Notes under the pieces: generated by a model | What the model was told of the DNA's origin: nothing | Databases searched by the model: none | Seen by the model: only the letters and a program-made list of their open reading frames with translations | Program-made: the position numbers and the translations under genes | Assembly: GCA_029242825.1 (NCBI GenBank) | Contig: JAQWTF010000074.1 | Location: 1-39,288, forward strand | Direction: 5' to 3' | Source: MAG-120531 sp029242825 | Lineage (GTDB): Bacteria; Bacteroidota; Bacteroidia; Flavobacteriales; Flavobacteriaceae | Length of the DNA stretch: 39,288 nucleotides | Part shown: piece after piece, positions 7,288 through 14,619 of the stretch | Layout of the letters: the number at the start of each line of letters is the position of its first letter | How positions within the stretch are numbered: position 1 is the first letter of the stretch

Positions 7288-7839
7288 ATGTCATTTAAAT
7301 TAGGAGACAAGGTTTGTGTATTAGATCAAGATATTGAAGGTGTCGTTACTGCAGTAATGGGAGATATTCTGGAAGTTGAAACTACCTTTGGTTTTTTAAT
7401 GAAGTTTACCACTAGAGAATTACTTATTCTTCCTGAAGAAGGTTTGCAGGTGTCTAATTATGAGGTGGCTAAGATCAAGCACCTAAAGCAAGATAAAAAG
7501 CCCAATTATAAGGCCACTGTTTCTAAAAAAGATAGGGATGTACCTAAAATGGAAGTAGATCTTCATATTGGCCAGCTAACCAATGCGACCAATCTCTCTA
7601 ATTATGACATGTTAAACATACAATTAGATACTGCCCAGCGGCAGTTAGAGTTTGCTATAGCTAAAAAAATTCAAAAGGTAGTATTTATTCATGGAGTAGG
7701 TGCAGGAGTGCTTAAAGAGGAATTAAAATACATCTTTAAAAGGTATGAGGGAATAAGGGTCTACGAGGGAGATTATAAGAAATATGGCTTGGGAGCTACT
7801 GAAGTTTATTTGACACAACAGGTTAGAAGGGAGCTGTAA
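7288..7839 (+). CDS. Smr/MutS family protein
   Basis: A 183-residue protein. The N-terminal 60 residues look like a small beta-barrel (LGDKVCVLD...GVVTAVMGDILEV). The C-terminal half is an Smr domain, with VDLHIGQL (about 90-97) and FIHGVGAGVLKEEL (about 136-149) as its hallmark segments. Smr domains act on nucleic acids as nicking endonucleases or as sensors of collided ribosomes, and which role applies here cannot be told. Larger Bacteroides relatives carry an extra DUF2027 region. It follows rocD by 37 nt and may share its transcript. Its stop abuts the stop of the convergent lipoprotein gene with no spacer. Confidence 0.85.
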   Translation: MSFKLGDKVCVLDQDIEGVVTAVMGDILEVETTFGFLMKFTTRELLILPEEGLQVSNYEVAKIKHLKQDKKPNYKATVSKKDRDVPKMEVDLHIGQLTNATNLSNYDMLNIQLDTAQRQLEFAIAKKIQKVVFIHGVGAGVLKEELKYIFKRYEGIRVYEGDYKKYGLGATEVYLTQQVRREL

Positions 7840-8358
7840 TTATTTTGGGGTGGTAAATATGCCAAAATCATTTAAGTTCACATCTGTAATTCGCTTACCA
7901 TCTTGGTCTGTAAAGCTTACACCACTCAATTGAATTTCATGTTCAAAACTATTGCCGTCTTCGCTTAGGCTCGTATTAATGAATATTGTTCCTGCAGTTG
8001 CATTGGCATCTTTAATCACATTTACACCTATCTCAGGTAACACACTGCAGTAGTAGGAAGCACTTATGTCTTCGGAAAAAATCCTATAATTAAGGGTAGC
8101 CTGATTGGGAATGCTACTTTGTATGGTTTGTTCACTCACACTGTTTTTTAAAAGCCCTTCTGGAAGTTGTAGCGCTAGTGATTCTGTACCATTAATTTTA
8201 AACAATAATGTGGTTGCTGTGGATTGTGTACAGCTTTCAATACCAATTTCATTGAAGCTTATACTTTGAATTGTAATATCTCCATCGCTACAGCTAAAAA
8301 ATAAAGACATTAGGAGAACAGCTAAAAATAGTTTACGTATTAATGTGCTACTTTTCAT
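7840..8358 (-). CDS. Putative lipoprotein, unknown function
   Basis: The frame is open from 8394, but the ATG at 8358 is preferred. It gives a 172-residue protein beginning MKSSTLIRKLF, followed by a hydrophobic core and a lipobox Cys (LFFSCSDGD), a classic lipoprotein signal. A TACATTTG box at 8376-8383 lies between the two candidate starts, so the longer start would lie upstream of the likely promoter. The mature part is Ser/Thr-rich and beta-like, with a few cysteines. It resembles small flavobacterial secreted proteins of unknown role, and no family is recognised. Confidence 0.7.
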   Translation of the reverse strand: MKSSTLIRKLFLAVLLMSLFFSCSDGDITIQSISFNEIGIESCTQSTATTLLFKINGTESLALQLPEGLLKNSVSEQTIQSSIPNQATLNYRIFSEDISASYYCSVLPEIGVNVIKDANATAGTIFINTSLSEDGNSFEHEIQLSGVSFTDQDGKRITDVNLNDFGIFTTPK

Positions 8359-8375
8359 GGGTATCAATTTGCTGT

Positions 8376-8383
8376 CAAATGTA
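8376..8383 (-). promoter_or_regulatory. -7-like element before the lipoprotein gene
   Basis: On the minus strand this reads TACATTTG, matching TAnnTTTG, and ends 17 nt before the ATG at 8358. It supports that start over the ATG at 8394. No well-spaced -33 element is visible. Confidence 0.45.
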
Positions 8384-8463
8384 ATTATTTTCAATGCTTT
8401 TCTCTATAAATCTGTCAAATACATTTATTTAATATATTTTTATGGTCCCATAAAAACTAAAGA

Positions 8464-9612
8464 ATGAAAGCTGTTTATTTTGACAATGCTGCAACAACTC
8501 CAGTAAGGGGTGAAGTGATTAATAGTATTCAAAACGCCCTAGAAAAATGCTTTGGAAACCCTTCTTCTACACACAGTTTTGGTAGGACTGCCAAGACAGC
8601 TGTAGAACAGGCAAGAAAAACTATTGCAGCTACTTTAGGAGCTCATCCTTCAGAAATTATATTTACTTCAGGAGGTACAGAGGCAGATAATATGGTTTTA
8701 AAATGTGCTGTAAGGGATTTGGGTGTAAAACATATAGTAACCACTACAATGGAGCACCATGCTGTTTTACATACTATAGATGAATTAGTGGCGTTTAATG
8801 GAGTTACTGCCCATCATGTAGCAGTAGATGCCAATGGAAATCCAGACCTTTTGGATTTAGAAAAAATACTAAGCGGGTTAAAAGAGACTGTTTTAGTGAG
8901 TTTAATGCATGTTAATAATGAAATTGGAAATATTTTAGACCTTCCCACAGTAGCTGCTCTTTGTGAGTCTTATGGGGCTTATCTCCATTCAGATACGGTC
9001 CAATCAATTGGTCATTTTCCTTGGGATTTACAAAAGATTAAAATTCACTTTTTAGCTGCAGCTGCTCACAAATTTCATGGGCCTAAAGGGATTGGTTTTG
9101 CTTATATAAGAAAAGACACTCCTTTAAAATCATTTATTGTAGGAGGCTCACAAGAGCGAGGTTTTAGAGCAGGTACAGAGCCCTATCACAACATTGTAGG
9201 CCTTGAAAAGGCTTTTGTTTTGGCATATGAACACTTGGATAAGGAACGTGTTTATATTGAGGGTTTAAAAAAGTACTTTATTAGTGAAATAAATAAAGCC
9301 ATTCCAGCTGTGTCTTTTAACGGTTTTTCGGGGGATATGGAGAAGAGTACCTACACTTTAGTCAATGTGCGTTTACCATTTAATGCCCAAAAGGCACAGA
9401 TGCTATTATTTCACCTAGATTTGAAAGGAATTGCTTGTTCTAAAGGGAGCGCCTGTCAGTCTGGAAGTAACAAAGGATCACATGTGTTGTCTGCTTTTCT
9501 TACAGAGGAACAATTGGCCATGCCCTCTTTGAGGTTTTCTTTTTCTTCATTTAACACTAAAGAAGAAATAGATTATACGATTAATGTCTTAAAAGAGTTT
9601 TCCGAAAAGTAA
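8464..9612 (+). CDS. Cysteine desulfurase, NifS/IscS type
   Basis: A 382-residue class V PLP enzyme. It takes sulfur from cysteine and passes it as a persulfide to Fe-S assembly, tRNA thiolation or similar acceptors. Visible are FDNAATTP at the N-terminus, GGTEADN (about 70-76), His99 in MEHHAVL, Asp177 in HSDTVQS, PLP-lysine Lys203 in AAAHKFHGPKG, and catalytic Cys331 in SKGSACQSGS on the mobile loop. The SxGSAC loop and following HVLSAF place it in the NifS/IscS group rather than SufS. No iscU or other isc gene is adjacent, so its partner is not evident here. It is convergent with the gene ending at 9635. Confidence 0.92.
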   Translation: MKAVYFDNAATTPVRGEVINSIQNALEKCFGNPSSTHSFGRTAKTAVEQARKTIAATLGAHPSEIIFTSGGTEADNMVLKCAVRDLGVKHIVTTTMEHHAVLHTIDELVAFNGVTAHHVAVDANGNPDLLDLEKILSGLKETVLVSLMHVNNEIGNILDLPTVAALCESYGAYLHSDTVQSIGHFPWDLQKIKIHFLAAAAHKFHGPKGIGFAYIRKDTPLKSFIVGGSQERGFRAGTEPYHNIVGLEKAFVLAYEHLDKERVYIEGLKKYFISEINKAIPAVSFNGFSGDMEKSTYTLVNVRLPFNAQKAQMLLFHLDLKGIACSKGSACQSGSNKGSHVLSAFLTEEQLAMPSLRFSFSSFNTKEEIDYTINVLKEFSEK

Positions 9613-9634
9613 GAATTAGAGATTTTTAAGGCTA

Positions 9635-10294
9635 CTATTTTTCGTAGGGAAATTTTCTACTGGCTTGCCTCATCATTGAACCTATAAGTTCATTCGTGTT
9701 TTTACCGGTTTTTCTGTCTATCTGTTTCTCGTACTTCCAGAGAAGTTTACCAGTTTTCACATCACTTATTTTTATGCCTATACGGCCGTATTTAGTATTC
9801 CCTGTCACATAATCTAATAATTTAAACGATTTGGTGGCTCCCCTGGATAGCTGAACGTTTAGGGTTATGGTACCACTAATAATAGCGTCTACCCCTAAAA
9901 TTTCTCCCAATTCTTTTACGCTTAAAATATCTAGTGAATTGTAGCCTATTTCTTGTTTTTTTAGAAAAGCATTGGTGTCTTTTATATTTTGGAAATTCAC
10001 CCTGTAATGCTTTCTTTTCTCCATTTTAAGAAAGTATGTTTCTAGGGCTTCTTGAACAGCATAGCCCTCAGAGGCCTCTAATTCTAATTGCATTTCATCA
10101 GTTAATTCTTGTTCTAAATTTACTGAAGCTAGAAAAGGAAGGATCGCAATACTTTGATGCGTGGCAGTGATGTTTTTGAATTGTTTATTTTCATAGATAT
10201 TCTTTTGGCCCAATGCCAATTGTGTAAAGAATAGGCATATGACTGAAATACTAAGTTTTACTTTGTTTTGCCTATTTAATAATTGATTTTTCAT
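9635..10294 (-). CDS. Secreted CsgG/GNA1162-like protein
   Basis: A 219-residue protein with a signal peptide (hydrophobic core around SVICLFFTQLALG, cleavage near residue 29). The mature part has the order seen in the CsgG/GNA1162/TolB-N fold: a short strand SIAILPF (about 48-54), a helical region, LGVDAIISGTI (about 132-142), then ISDVKTGKLLWKYEK (about 175-189). That domain usually binds partner proteins in the periplasm or at the outer membrane. There is no lipobox Cys. It starts 7 nt after the stop of the M23 peptidase gene, so the two form an operon and may cooperate at the cell wall. The fold assignment comes from pattern only. Confidence 0.6.
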   Translation of the reverse strand: MKNQLLNRQNKVKLSISVICLFFTQLALGQKNIYENKQFKNITATHQSIAILPFLASVNLEQELTDEMQLELEASEGYAVQEALETYFLKMEKRKHYRVNFQNIKDTNAFLKKQEIGYNSLDILSVKELGEILGVDAIISGTITLNVQLSRGATKSFKLLDYVTGNTKYGRIGIKISDVKTGKLLWKYEKQIDRKTGKNTNELIGSMMRQASRKFPYEK

Positions 10295-10301
10295 AGTGTA
10301 T

Positions 10302-11999
10302 TTAAAGGCTTAAGAGAGTGGTGTATGTCTGGGAATTTCCCAACATATCTATGACTTGTATTGTTAATTCGTTGTTTTTTTGAAGATTTGTTCTTGCACC
10401 TATATGATGGGTAAGTGTATTGGTTTTAGGTTCGTATTCCATGAGAATCCATTCTCCGTTTAAACTTCCTGAGTAGCTTTCAATTCCGGTTTCTTGATCT
10501 TTAATTTCAAGACTCAAAAACTGATAATTTCTAATATTTTGATTGCTCTTAAAGTTTTTTGGTCTTATGCTTGGAGGTATAGAGTCTTGTTTAACTACAT
10601 AGGTTCCCAATTTATTGGTCTTAGTACTCAGCCAATCACCGTCTTTTTTAGTAGTGCTGTAAATGGAAGACTTTGAACCGAGCATGTAAGCAATGTAACT
10701 GTATTTAGAAAAGGAACTGTTCTGTGAATTAAAACTTAGGGTAAATGGTTTTTTTACTGCCCACATAGGTTTGTGTACGCTAATAGTATCTTTAGTCGTT
10801 TCTAAGTTTAAATAAACATCTTCGTAAAAGCTATTAGCCGGGAAATAGAGACTGCCATGGGCTAGTTTGTAATGTGCAGGATTTTTAGACCACACTGGGA
10901 AAGGTGTTTTGTTAAGTGTTTTTTTTATTGTTACTTCTTCTGAAGTACCTAAAACAGGTATCTTAATTCTTATATTATTGCCATGAATGTCCATTAGGGT
11001 CAGTTCAAGATCAATTGTTTCATTGGGCTTTATGCTAACAATCCCTTTGTTTTTTATTGTTTTAAATATACTTAATGGTTTTCGTGCATTTTGAAACAAT
11101 TGTACAATACGCTCCCTATGTTTAATCAAATGTGGATAGTCTATGAGCGTATTAATACCCTTAGTTTCATTAAATGAAAATTGGTCTAATTTAATTTCAC
11201 CAATCAGCGTATCATTTAATGAAAGTCTATATTGATAAATACCATTTTTATTTGCGGTTAGTTCTTGTCTGTCATAGCCTTTGACTCCTATGTAAAATGA
11301 TCCTTTTGCCTCTATAGGACTTACCTGATAAATGCCTTCAGGGGTTCTTTTAAATGAAAGTTGCACTTTGTTTTCACTTCTGTTTATATGACTACTTTCA
11401 CCTATGGGATAAGCGAATAGTTTTTGAAGGGTTGGTGGTGTTTTGTCCAATACTTCATAGGGGAACTGAAGTGGATTTATAGCTATGGCAGTACCAGTTT
11501 TTCTCATTTCAAAGTGAAGGTGTGGTGCGGTGGACCCACCACTATTTCCAGAAAATGCAATAGGGCTGTCTTTGTACACTTTGAGACTGTCTTTTTTTGG
11601 AAAAAGCTGAATGGTATACGATTTGTTAGCGTATTGTTTGTCTTGCACAAATTTTTCTATTTCAGGAGAAAACTTTTGTAAATGGGCGTATACGCTACTA
11701 GTACCATTGTAATGGTTTACATAGAGCACTTTTCCATATCCCCAATGTGAAATTTTTATTCTAGACACATAGCCATCTGCAATAGAGAATACTTTTAGGC
11801 CTTGCTGGTGTTTTGTTTTAATATCTAAGCCTGAATGAAAATGATCAGACCTTAGCTCACCAAAATTACCAGCTAATAATAAGGGGATGTTAAGGGGCGC
11901 ATTGTATATAGTATCTGAAACCTTGTTGTCCAAAGCTTTTTGAGCGTACAATGGACCAACTAATAAACCTAATGCGAAAAAAAAATACAGTGTTTTCAT
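10302..11999 (-). CDS. M23 family metallopeptidase (secreted)
   Basis: A 565-residue protein with a signal peptide (cleavage near LYAQ-KAL, about residue 20). The LytM/M23 zinc peptidase domain comes early, at about 45-180. HSGLD (His55, Asp59) and HLHFE (His160, His162) supply the zinc and catalytic residues, and VYAHLQ (about 103-108) lies between. M23 enzymes cut peptidoglycan cross-links or serve as envelope scaffolds, and the complete motif set argues for an active enzyme. The remaining 380 residues are beta-rich and probably hold Ig-like modules. It leads a two-gene unit with the CsgG-like gene. A TACTTTTG box ends 8 nt before the ATG. Confidence 0.88.
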   Translation of the reverse strand: MKTLYFFFALGLLVGPLYAQKALDNKVSDTIYNAPLNIPLLLAGNFGELRSDHFHSGLDIKTKHQQGLKVFSIADGYVSRIKISHWGYGKVLYVNHYNGTSSVYAHLQKFSPEIEKFVQDKQYANKSYTIQLFPKKDSLKVYKDSPIAFSGNSGGSTAPHLHFEMRKTGTAIAINPLQFPYEVLDKTPPTLQKLFAYPIGESSHINRSENKVQLSFKRTPEGIYQVSPIEAKGSFYIGVKGYDRQELTANKNGIYQYRLSLNDTLIGEIKLDQFSFNETKGINTLIDYPHLIKHRERIVQLFQNARKPLSIFKTIKNKGIVSIKPNETIDLELTLMDIHGNNIRIKIPVLGTSEEVTIKKTLNKTPFPVWSKNPAHYKLAHGSLYFPANSFYEDVYLNLETTKDTISVHKPMWAVKKPFTLSFNSQNSSFSKYSYIAYMLGSKSSIYSTTKKDGDWLSTKTNKLGTYVVKQDSIPPSIRPKNFKSNQNIRNYQFLSLEIKDQETGIESYSGSLNGEWILMEYEPKTNTLTHHIGARTNLQKNNELTIQVIDMLGNSQTYTTLLSL

Positions 12000-12007
12000 T
12001 TGATGTT

Positions 12008-12015
12008 CAAAAGTA
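12008..12015 (-). promoter_or_regulatory. -7-like element before the M23 peptidase gene
   Basis: On the minus strand this reads TACTTTTG, 8 nt before the ATG at 11999. It matches TAnnTTTG exactly and would give a very short leader. No -33 TTG is found at the usual distance. Confidence 0.4.
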
Positions 12016-12142
12016 AATAAACTGCCTTAGATACAGAAGGGCTTGGAGGCTTTATCCGGATAATTTTGTCTATAATTTTGGGCTGACATTTAATAAATTT
12101 AAAACTATTGGGCTGCAATTCTAAGAATACCAAGTTTTATAT

Positions 12143-12150
12143 TAACTTTG
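12143..12150 (+). promoter_or_regulatory. -7-like element before the ZapB-like gene
   Basis: TAACTTTG matches TAnnTTTG and ends 18 nt before the ATG at 12169. Two further matches, TAATTTTG at 12061-12068 and at 12073-12080, lie upstream in the same 169-bp divergent gap. More than one start site is therefore possible. Confidence 0.4.
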
Positions 12151-12168
12151 TTTTATTAGTATGGACAG

Positions 12169-12465
12169 TTGCAAATGAATCATCTTAAAGAAATTGTAGG
12201 TTCTTTAGAAAATAAGGTAAGCAAATTAGTTCACCATTTAGAAGGAGTTAAAGAGAATTCTGCCCTTTTAAGAAAGGAACTTGATGAAGCGAAAAAAACC
12301 TGTGAATACGCAAAATCACAGGCCACTTATTGGGAAGAGAAATACAATGCTTTAAAATTAGCACAGTCTATGTTAGGCAGTGATGAAAACACTACCGAAG
12401 CGAAACTGAAGATTAACACCTTAATAAAAGAGCTTGACTATTGTATAGGGGCGCTCTCTAAATAA
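12169..12465 (+). CDS. ZapB-like coiled-coil protein
   Basis: A 98-residue, almost wholly helical protein. Heptad-like hydrophobic spacing is clear from about residue 5 to 70, with high Lys/Glu content and no membrane segment. It starts in the gap after the M23 gene and ends 3 nt before the zapA start, so the two are one operon. Position and form suggest a ZapB-type partner that bundles FtsZ at midcell through ZapA. This is inference, because short coiled coils cannot be assigned by sequence alone. The first codons (MQMN) give two possible ATGs at 12169 and 12175. Confidence 0.6.
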   Translation: MQMNHLKEIVGSLENKVSKLVHHLEGVKENSALLRKELDEAKKTCEYAKSQATYWEEKYNALKLAQSMLGSDENTTEAKLKINTLIKELDYCIGALSK

Positions 12466-12468
12466 TGT

Positions 12469-12759
12469 ATGTCAAATACGTTTAAAATAAAGCTTTCAAT
12501 TGCTGACAGGGTATATCCATTGACGATTGCTCCATCTCAAGAGGAAGGTTTAAGAAAAGCCGCTAAACAAATAGAATTGCTTGCTAAAAACTTTGAGCAA
12601 AATTATGCTGTGAGGGATAAACAAGATGTTTTGGCCATGTGCGCCTTGCATTTTGCCTCAAAGACAACTCAGAGTAATATAGAAGAATCTCAAGATAATA
12701 AAGAGGTTCAAGAGCGTTTAAAAGCGCTTGAGGAAGTGATTGACAATTCGTTAGGATAA
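12469..12759 (+). CDS. zapA: Cell division protein ZapA
   Basis: A 96-residue protein with the ZapA layout: an N-terminal beta strand region (FKIKLSIADRVYPLTI, about 5-20) and helices with the AAKQIELLAKNFEQNY segment (about 31-46), then a C-terminal coiled coil. ZapA binds FtsZ and stabilises the Z ring. The segment KQDVLAMCALHFASK (about 51-65) fits the family's dimer helix. It is followed directly by the 6S RNA gene and then rny. The zapA-6S neighbourhood recurs widely in bacteria, which supports both calls. Confidence 0.88.
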   Translation: MSNTFKIKLSIADRVYPLTIAPSQEEGLRKAAKQIELLAKNFEQNYAVRDKQDVLAMCALHFASKTTQSNIEESQDNKEVQERLKALEEVIDNSLG

Positions 12760-12780
12760 TACGTTCTTTTAAATAACATC

Positions 12781-12954
12781 ATTGCCCACACTGGTATTTA
12801 TTTTTTGACAAACTCAACGCTAATTTTTTTTAAAAGGGTGAGTTTAGATTATGCAAGCATGCCTTACTCGTATAAGGAAACTTAAGTAATTTGTTAGCCC
12901 TAAACCTGTTTATTCAGAGTTTGTTCAAAACCCAATCCAATGTGGGCTTTTTTT
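12781..12954 (+). ncRNA. ssrS: 6S RNA (6S-Flavo type)
   Basis: The zapA-rny gap folds into the 6S pattern of one long rod with a central bubble. The ends pair as GCCCACA (12784-12790) with TGTGGGC (12941-12947), extended by TGG with CCA past one mismatch. The next stem pairs TTTTGACAAACTC (12803-12815) with GAGTTTGTTCAAAA (12917-12930), 13 pairs with one bulged base. The interior is AU-rich and open, with a small hairpin CCTTA (12862-12866)/TAAGG (12873-12877). A T-run at 12948-12954 ends it. 6S RNA mimics an open promoter and sequesters housekeeping RNA polymerase. The Flavobacteria version is known as 6S-Flavo. The 5' end is approximate. Confidence 0.85.
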
Positions 12955-12974
12955 ATATAATTAATTAAATACAA

Positions 12975-14543
12975 ATGGATAGTACAACAATCATAATATC
13001 GGCCGTTTTAGGCCTTGCAGTTGGGTTTGCTATCGCAAAGTTTTTGGAAAAGGGGAAAGCCTCAAAGACCATTATCAATGCGAGAAAAGACGCACTTGCA
13101 ATTATTAAAAACGCTAAAAACGAAGGCGAGAATATTAAAAAAGACAAAATATTTCAGGCCAAAGAGCGCTTTTTGGAGTTAAAAGCAGAACATGAGAAGG
13201 TGATCCTTTCAAAGGAGAAAAAAATTGGAGAATCTGAAAAACGTACCAGAGATAAAGAATCTCAAGTGAGCAATGAATTGTCTAAGACAAAAAAAATAAA
13301 TGACTCATTAGAGCAAAAGATTGCGGAAACGACTCACAAAGCTGAAATTCTAGATAAAAAGCAGTCGGAATTAGATAAACTGCACAAAAATCAAGTACAG
13401 CAACTCGAGGTTATTTCTGGCTTGTCTGCAGATGAAGCTAAGGAACAGTTATTGGCTTCTTTGAAAGATGTGGCTAAATCTGACGCTATGGCCTATATGC
13501 AATCTACCATGGAAGAGGCTAAGTTAACCGCCCAGCAAGAAGCTAAAAAAATCATCATTAACACCATTCAAAGGATTGGTACAGAGGAAGCGGTGGAAAA
13601 CTGTGTTTCCGTATTTAATCTTGAATCAGACGACGTTAAAGGTAGAATTATTGGTAGAGAGGGTAGAAATATCAGGGCTATTGAGGCAGCTACTGGAGTA
13701 GAGATTATTGTAGACGACACACCAGATGCTATAATTCTTTCATGTTTTGATTCTGTGCGTAGGGAGATTGCTAGATTGTCATTGCACAAATTAGTGACTG
13801 ATGGTAGAATTCACCCTGCTAGAATTGAAGAGGTTGTTAAGAAAACAGAGAAGCAAATTGAAGAAGAAATTATAGACATAGGTAAGCGTACCGTAATTGA
13901 TTTAGGAATTCATGGATTACATCCTGAACTCATTAAAGCGGTTGGACGTATGAAGTATCGTTCTTCTTACGGCCAGAATCTATTGCAACACTCTAGAGAA
14001 GTGGCTAAGCTTTGTGGAGTTATGGCTGCTGAATTGGGGATTAATGCAAAACTAGCCAAGCGTGCAGGTCTTCTTCACGATATTGGTAAAGTTCCTAATA
14101 CAGAGGCAGAGGTAGAAACCCCTCACGCTATCTTGGGAATGCAATGGGCTGAGAAGTTTGGAGAAAAGCCAGATGTGTGTAATGCTATTGGAGCCCACCA
14201 TGATGAAATTGAAATGAATACCCTTATCGCTCCTATTGTACAAGTCTGTGATGCCATTAGTGGTGCAAGACCAGGAGCTAGAAGACAGGTATTAGACTCT
14301 TATATTCAAAGATTAAAAGACTTAGAAGATGTTGCTTTTGGTTTTCCAGGAGTGCAGAAAGCCTATGCCATTCAGGCGGGTAGGGAATTAAGGGTAATTG
14401 TAGAAAGTGAGCGCGTTACAGATGACCAAGCCTCTGAACTATCCTTTGAAATTTCACAAAAGATTCAGACAGATATGACTTATCCTGGTCAAGTTAAGAT
14501 CACTGTGATTAGAGAAACTAGGGCTGTAAATGTAGCCAAGTAG
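12975..14543 (+). CDS. rny: Ribonuclease Y
   Basis: A 522-residue protein in the usual RNase Y order. An N-terminal membrane anchor (about 5-22) is followed by a long Lys/Glu-rich coiled coil (about 25-190). A KH domain carries GRIIGREGRNIRAIEAATG (about 218-236), and an HD domain carries LLHDIGK (about 368-374), the metal-binding His-Asp pair. RNase Y is the membrane-bound endonuclease that starts mRNA decay. Its length matches the family. It starts only 20 nt after the 6S RNA T-run, so it may be transcribed by read-through from zapA/6S or from a promoter not resolved here. A strong terminator follows. Confidence 0.95.
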   Translation: MDSTTIIISAVLGLAVGFAIAKFLEKGKASKTIINARKDALAIIKNAKNEGENIKKDKIFQAKERFLELKAEHEKVILSKEKKIGESEKRTRDKESQVSNELSKTKKINDSLEQKIAETTHKAEILDKKQSELDKLHKNQVQQLEVISGLSADEAKEQLLASLKDVAKSDAMAYMQSTMEEAKLTAQQEAKKIIINTIQRIGTEEAVENCVSVFNLESDDVKGRIIGREGRNIRAIEAATGVEIIVDDTPDAIILSCFDSVRREIARLSLHKLVTDGRIHPARIEEVVKKTEKQIEEEIIDIGKRTVIDLGIHGLHPELIKAVGRMKYRSSYGQNLLQHSREVAKLCGVMAAELGINAKLAKRAGLLHDIGKVPNTEAEVETPHAILGMQWAEKFGEKPDVCNAIGAHHDEIEMNTLIAPIVQVCDAISGARPGARRQVLDSYIQRLKDLEDVAFGFPGVQKAYAIQAGRELRVIVESERVTDDQASELSFEISQKIQTDMTYPGQVKITVIRETRAVNVAK

Positions 14544-14570
14544 TTAGTTTGCGATGAAATCCTAGTGTAA

Positions 14571-14604
14571 AAAAAGCCCTGCTCAGCGAGCAGGGCTTTT
14601 TTTT
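14571..14604. terminator. Strong bidirectional terminator between rny and the DUF349 gene
   Basis: A perfect 14-bp inverted repeat with A/T flanks: AAAAAGCCCTGCTC (14571-14584) and GAGCAGGGCTTTTT (14588-14601) around a 3-base loop. A-run and T-run on opposite sides allow it to end both rny and the convergent minus-strand gene. Confidence 0.95.
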
Positions 14605-14619
14605 GTCTTAAGGTATGCT

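Noticed and set aside
8359..8394. Upstream 12-codon extension of the lipoprotein gene
   Set aside because: A promoter-like TACATTTG lies within it, and only the downstream ATG gives a standard lipoprotein signal.
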